NCBI GenBank assembly: GCA_963818775.1 | Contig: CAWFUF010000030.1 | Span: 22,595-86,594 of the forward strand | From: JAMXLO01 sp963818775 | Lineage (GTDB): Bacteria; Pseudomonadota; Alphaproteobacteria; Acetobacterales; Acetobacteraceae | Reading direction: 5' to 3' | DNA length: 64,000 bases | Shown here: piece after piece, positions 63,304-64,000 of the stretch | Numbering within the stretch: the first letter of the stretch is position 1 | Layout: every line of letters starts with the position of its first letter | Position numbers and translations under genes: made by a program | The notes under the pieces: model-generated | The model's input: the letters and a program-made list of their open reading frames with translations, nothing else | Database searches by the model: none | What the model was told of the DNA's origin: nothing

Positions 63304-64000
63304 TGGCTATTTCTTCCCGCCCCCGACGGTACGCTCCGACGGACTTGGCCTGCGGGGTCGGTTTTGCGCGCTGCTGAGGATGTTGTTGTCGTAGTGCTGA
63401 TAGCCTGGCGGCTCTTTCCATCCCCCGTAGAAGCGTGTGGTGGTCTCGAGATTTGTCGCGCCCATGAGGAGACGGACAAACCCGTAGGCGCCCGGGTTGC
63501 TGTCGAGGTACCGATCTTCGCGGCGATGAGTGGCGAAACAGATGTGGATTAACTTTGACGCCGCATTTGGTTGCCAGCGCAGGTTTGGATCTGGCTGTGA
63601 TCGCCTGCTCGTCTTGTGGCCGTTCTGGCCGTCCCGGGAACAGCCACGCAGACGATCCGTCCAAGCAGCAGCGGCCGGTAGCGCTCGATAGAGAGGTAGT
63701 GAGTACGCGACAGTCGACGGAGGGGTCGGCCTCGAAATCCATCGAATTCTTGGTCTCGAGCCTGGAATGACGAGGTGGACCTGGCTGCGCCCGCGACCCT
63801 GACCACGCAGGATGTGGCGATCGAGCACGAGCGGACGCGGTTCTTGATCCGGATCGGCATCATGATCAGGATCTCGATCATAAGCGCGGTCTGAACGCTG
63901 AGGTCTTCGGCGTGGGTCGGCCCAGTTCCGCGGGAGGCGGCGGGCGGAAAGCAGGCGCTGCGGCAGCGCCAGCAGCGCCTGAACAATTCTTCGGATTGTC
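63304..64000 (-). pseudogene. Tyrosine recombinase pseudogene B (continues beyond window)
   Basis: Pieces include AEDLSVQTALMIEILIMMPI (~63890), SQVHLVIPG, SIERYRPLLLG, AWLFPGRPERP, VNPHLFRH (~63545) and, in another frame, YLDSNPGAYGFVRLLMGATN and LETTTRFYGG with the catalytic Tyr (~63440). The end (SPSERTVGGGKK) is at ~63307. Several frameshifts. The 5' end is outside the window. Confidence 0.7.

Overview
The window is a 64 kb piece of a high-GC alphaproteobacterial chromosome. The order dusB-ntrB-ntrC-ntrY-ntrX is a strong alphaproteobacterial marker. Several small genes and decayed integrases in the last 7 kb resemble, from memory, sequences common in Acetobacteraceae/Rhodospirillales; that finer placement is an inference. 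No rRNA, tRNA or CRISPR array was seen.

Layout. (1) 1-5.5 kb: a plus-strand uptake/catabolic operon with a LivM-LivG fusion (cut by the window start), LivF, a Tat-exported binding protein, an MBL-fold hydrolase, a carboxymuconolactone-decarboxylase-like protein and a 3-hydroxyisobutyrate-dehydrogenase-like enzyme. (2) 5.6-12.5 kb: kynureninase + SDR (minus), an NDP-forming acyl-CoA synthetase, a hotdog thioesterase, an enoyl-CoA hydratase and the CbpA/CbpM co-chaperone pair. (3) 12.5-16.5 kb: a lipoprotein, thrB, rnhA and a B12-binding radical SAM protein. (4) 16.5-28.1 kb: one minus-strand operon in which the nitrogen-regulation genes dusB-ntrBC-ntrYX run with 4-14 nt overlaps or gaps into four D-glutamate genes: a DUF1445 protein, a DUF4392 protein (the two halves of animal D-glutamate cyclase), murL and murD2. 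(5) 28.1-30.9 kb: an ISAzo13 transposase relic, then a TAXI binding protein, a secreted DsrE-like protein and a Cys-rich secreted peptide. (6) 30.9-37.9 kb: a locus organised like the Pseudomonas Fap functional-amyloid system but with different subunits. It has a FapF-like coiled-coil/beta-barrel pore, a FapD-like C39 peptidase lipoprotein, a TPR/Sel1 protein, three secreted Asn-Gly repeat proteins and two atypical LuxR-type regulators. (7) 38-56.4 kb: an orphan LivK-like protein, then a minus-strand block with an M24 peptidase/ectoine-hydrolase-like enzyme, a spermidine/putrescine-type ABC transporter, an M20 amidohydrolase, an NtaA-type monooxygenase, an enoyl-CoA hydratase, a class-C beta-lactamase-fold esterase and a Baeyer-Villiger monooxygenase. 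Facing it are a luciferase-like oxidoreductase, a hybrid histidine kinase and another binding protein. (8) 56.4-64 kb: a mobile-DNA graveyard with a large serine recombinase, an excisionase/integrase deletion fusion, an IS630-family element with clear terminal repeats, and at least two frameshifted tyrosine recombinases.

The two most interesting systems are the Fap-like secretion locus with 13-residue NGNxNGNxNxG repeats, each subunit carrying a leader-like L-S/T-x-x-Q-L-x4-A-G motif that could be cleaved by the adjacent C39 peptidase, and the D-glutamate module fused to the ntr operon.
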